Source of the DNA: Limnohabitans sp.
GTDB lineage: Bacteria > Pseudomonadota > Gammaproteobacteria > Burkholderiales > Burkholderiaceae_C
NCBI GenBank assembly: GCA_018883305.1
Contig: VEQI01000151.1
Location: 1-7,735, forward strand
DNA length: 7,735 nucleotides
Direction of reading: 5' to 3'
In this document: positions 6,474-7,735 of the stretch, one piece after another
How the letters are laid out: the number at the start of each line of letters is the position of its first letter
Numbering within the stretch: position 1 is the stretch's first letter
The notes under the pieces: generated by a model
What the model saw: only the letters and a program-made list of their open reading frames with translations
Told to the model about the DNA's origin: nothing
The model's database searches: none
Translations under genes and position numbers: made by a program

Positions 6474-6756
6474 TTCTTGCCCGATCCAAGTGTACGTTAC
6501 GCGCTAAGTTTGTCTAGGCCGCGCGCTATGCCGATACTGGGTGAAATTTGGTCAACCACTGACCTCACCGTACCCCCACCCCCCGAATCTGAAATGGGTC
6601 CCCCCAGACAGGTTGAACCATGTTTCGCTCAAGCAATTTGAAATTTTGAGATTTCGTGTCAAAGGTTGGACCTAATGGATGGGTGCAGATCGAGAGCGGT
6701 TAAGCCATTACGCCACAAGGTATGTTGATGTTGCTACTTGTGTGCCCGCAGGTTCT

Positions 6757-6813
6757 AAGTAAGTCAAACTGAATGCGATTTGCAAGTAAGTTTGGTAGCT
6801 TACGCAGTCTACC
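6757..6813. repeat. cluster of short direct and inverted repeats
   Basis: AAGTAAGT occurs at 6757-6764 and again at 6784-6791, 27 bp apart. CAAACT (6765-6770) is the reverse complement of AGTTTG (6789-6794). GTAAG (6786-6790) pairs with CTTAC (6799-6803), and GGTAG (6794-6798) pairs with CTACC (6809-6813). The overlapping arms would compete if transcribed. They could be protein-binding sites for element recombination or operators for the downstream genes. Each is short enough to arise by chance; the clustering is the notable point. Confidence 0.4.
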
Positions 6814-6857
6814 GTTGATCTTTCTAAGGTAAAAAATAAGGAGACAAAAGCGTTTTT

Positions 6858-6886
6858 TATAAAATATTTAAATCTGGTAGACTACA
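6858..6886 (+). promoter_or_regulatory. candidate promoter and operator before the small gene
   Basis: The overlapping hexamers TATAAA (6858-6863) and TAAAAT (6860-6865) each match the sigma70 -10 consensus at five of six positions. They lie about 50 bp before the ATG at 6916. No good -35 hexamer sits 16-18 bp upstream, so the promoter would be weak or activator dependent. Just downstream, CTGGTAGACTACA contains the palindrome GTAG-A-CTAC (6877-6885), which repeats the GGTAG/CTACC motif seen at 6794-6813. It could be a repressor or controller-protein site. Confidence 0.35.
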
Positions 6887-6915
6887 TTTAGAAACTGTAT
6901 CAACCAGGAGCAACA

Positions 6916-7191
6916 ATGCCCAAGCATAGTGGTGTTTCAAAAAGCGAAGAGGCTGGACCAGTTGGTGAGACCAAGTCTGAAAAGTTTGAGCGTATTGCTC
7001 AGAGGCGGGTCACTGAATTAGTGGCGAAGATCAGACTGATAGGCAATCTAAGTGACAAGCGGAATTACGACTATACGGAAGACCATGTGAGGCAAATTTT
7101 TGATGCGCTTGAGTCTGAAGTTAGGGCATGCAAAGGGAAATTTCGGGCCGTTGAGTCATCAACACCGCCATCATTTTCCTTCAAGAGGTAA
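6916..7191 (+). CDS. small uncharacterised protein next to a DNA methyltransferase
   Basis: This protein has 91 residues, is cytosolic by composition, and has no signal peptide or membrane segment. The first 20 residues are polar and probably disordered. Residues about 22-77 look helical and ordered: KFERIAQRRVTELVAKIR, then LIGNLSDKRNYDYTEDHVRQ, then a helix ending near KGKF. The tail (SSTPPSFSFKR) is disordered. I recall similar small proteins with LIGNLS and NY-YTE blocks beside modification genes, but I have no named family or function. AGGAG (6906-6910), five bases before the ATG, is a good ribosome binding site. The stop lies 13 bp before the methyltransferase start, so the two probably form one operon. 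It could be a regulator, an accessory specificity factor or a nuclease-associated peptide; none of these is shown. Codon use is less GC-rich than in the backbone genes, which suggests transfer. Confidence 0.72.
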   Translation: MPKHSGVSKSEEAGPVGETKSEKFERIAQRRVTELVAKIRLIGNLSDKRNYDYTEDHVRQIFDALESEVRACKGKFRAVESSTPPSFSFKR

Positions 7192-7204
7192 GGGTGGCTA
7201 GCTG

Positions 7205-7624
7205 ATGGTAACAGTAGGAAGTTTATTCGCCGGCATAGGCGGGTTCTGTAGTGCATTTGAGAACATGGGGGCCAAGGTTCTCTGGGCCAATGAAATGGAT
7301 GTGTCCGCTTGCAAAACGTACAGAGCGAACCATCCGGAAATTGCTTTGTACGAAACGAAAATTGAGGAGCTTTCTGCCATACATGACGATTTGCTACCCG
7401 TAGATGTATTGACGGCTGGTTTCCCCTGTCAGCCATTCTCTGTGGCTGGCGACAAGAAGGGTTTCGATGACCCGAGGGGTAGGGCATTTTTCGAAATCAT
7501 CCGACTGATCAAAGAGTTTGGTGACAACAGGCCGAAGATTCTGCTTTTTGAAAACGTGCCTGGACTCCTGTTTCATGACAAGGGGGCTTCATTTGCAAAA
7601 GTCGTGAATGTAATGACCCACTGA
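7205..7624 (+). pseudogene. DNA (cytosine-5-)-methyltransferase, N-terminal fragment cut by an IS
   Basis: Enzymes of this family transfer a methyl group from S-adenosylmethionine to C5 of cytosine, as part of restriction-modification or as solitary methylases. The 139-residue reading frame shows motif I SLFAGIGGF (6-14, AdoMet binding), motif II-like WANEMD (27-32), motif IV GFPCQPFS (72-79) with catalytic Cys75, and motif VI FENVPGLL (115-122). Motifs VIII-X and the target recognition domain are missing, and full-length members usually have well over 300 residues. The frame ends at a TGA (7622-7624) that belongs to the left end of an insertion sequence, so the gene is interrupted rather than naturally short. 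The fragment should be inactive without a recognition domain. AGGGTGG (7191-7197) serves as ribosome binding site, and the 91-residue gene lies 13 bp upstream. Sequence specificity cannot be inferred. Confidence 0.88.
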
Positions 7625-7735
7625 ATTCCTGCTCAGGTCATACTATTGGAGAAATCAGCCATGAGTATGACGATGGAAGACGACATCAAGCGATGGACAG
7701 CCAAACGCAAAGCGGCGCTGGTCATGGAGATCATT
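7622..7735 (+). mobile_element. left end of an IS3-family-like insertion sequence
   Basis: The methyltransferase frame is broken at about 7621. What follows is a non-homologous leader beginning TGAATTCCTGCTCAGGTCAT, then a transposase start. IS3-family ends characteristically begin with TG, and the transposase N-terminus fits that family, so I place the element's first base at about 7622. The preceding 3-4 bases (CAC or CCAC) would be one copy of the target duplication. The right end, the second terminal repeat and the second target copy lie outside the window, so the boundary is inferred to within a few bases. Confidence 0.7.
7661..7735 (+). CDS. IS3-family-like transposase OrfA, N-terminus only
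   Basis: There are 25 codons from an ATG to the window edge, reading MSMTMEDDIKRWTAKR, then KAALVMEII. This matches the start I recall for IS3-family OrfA proteins, where a helix-turn-helix domain binds the terminal repeats. The catalytic DDE domain would be in orfB, reached by programmed frameshift, outside the window. GGAGA (7648-7652), eight bases before the ATG, is a good ribosome binding site. The start lies about 40 bp inside the element's left end, as is usual for compact insertion sequences. The family assignment rests on few residues, and the gene is incomplete only because the window ends. Confidence 0.75.
   Translation, partial: MSMTMEDDIKRWTAKRKAALVMEII

Larger units (their letters stand above)
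6474..6915. other. gene-free stretch with mixed base composition
   Basis: I see no credible gene in these 442 bp. The first part has a 5-bp inverted repeat GGTCA-N5-TGACC (6550-6564) and runs of C (about 6571-6584 and 6600-6605). The middle has a faint tRNA-like patch that does not fold. The last 160 bp turn AT-rich: the 60 bases 6841-6900 contain only 15 G or C, against 45 of 60 in 5221-5280 inside the ligase gene. Short direct and inverted repeats cluster from 6757 to 6886. It may hold decayed mobile DNA plus the promoter of the next gene. Confidence 0.6.

Noticed and set aside
6500..6625. roughly 40-codon minus-strand frame ending in a TAA at about 6507, considered as an integrase C-terminus
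   Set aside because: There is no start codon, the composition is Gly/Ser-rich, no recombinase motif (R-H-R-Y box) is visible, and an upstream stop limits its length.
6650..6724. tRNA-like patch on the minus strand (GCGTAATGGCTTAACCGC resembles a D-arm, and the length is about right)
   Set aside because: Only a 3-bp D-stem forms. The anticodon stem does not close, the T-loop consensus is missing and the acceptor arms barely pair. At most it is a decayed fragment.

Overview
The window looks like a chromosomal segment of a high-GC betaproteobacterium. The Burkholderiales, and within them the family Comamonadaceae, fit best. This rests on the type 2 ArgC, the strongly GC-biased third codon positions, and the gene order sucC-sucD-terC-pilin-glycan ligase-moaC, which I recall from Acidovorax/Comamonas-type genomes. 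The taxonomic call is from memory and no search was run.

Region 1 (about 1-6250) is a conserved housekeeping backbone. argC (arginine biosynthesis) is on the minus strand. It is divergent from sucCD (both subunits of succinyl-CoA synthetase, TCA cycle), which ends in a perfect GC-rich hairpin. A TerC/YjbE-family membrane protein follows, with its own ribosome binding site. After a short hairpin comes a two-gene unit: a type IV pilin starting with TTG, and one base later a 543-residue PglL/O-antigen-ligase-type membrane glycosyltransferase starting with GTG. The ligase probably transfers a lipid-linked glycan to pilin or other exported proteins.

Region 2 (about 6249-6475) is a junction. A 46-codon 3' fragment of moaC (molybdenum cofactor biosynthesis) lies on the minus strand, convergent with the ligase. 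Its homology stops abruptly near 6389. Short inverted repeats and a tandem 11-bp repeat follow at once. I read this as one end of an integrated element that entered moaC.

Region 3 (about 6475-7735) is accessory DNA with clearly lower GC. It starts with roughly 440 bp without a gene, containing C-rich runs, AT-rich runs and several short repeats. Then come a 91-residue uncharacterised protein and, 13 bp downstream, the N-terminal part of a DNA (cytosine-5) methyltransferase with motifs I, IV and VI intact. An IS3-family-like insertion sequence cuts the methyltransferase: its left end (TGA...) begins at about 7622 and supplies the in-frame stop codon. The first 25 codons of the transposase OrfA run off the window end. 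The likely story is an island carrying a methylation or restriction-modification cassette, later disabled by an IS.

I found no convincing novel multi-gene system. The most useful leads are the moaC scar, the IS-broken methyltransferase with its small partner gene, and the structured, unassigned DNA between them. There is no CRISPR array, rRNA or convincing tRNA.
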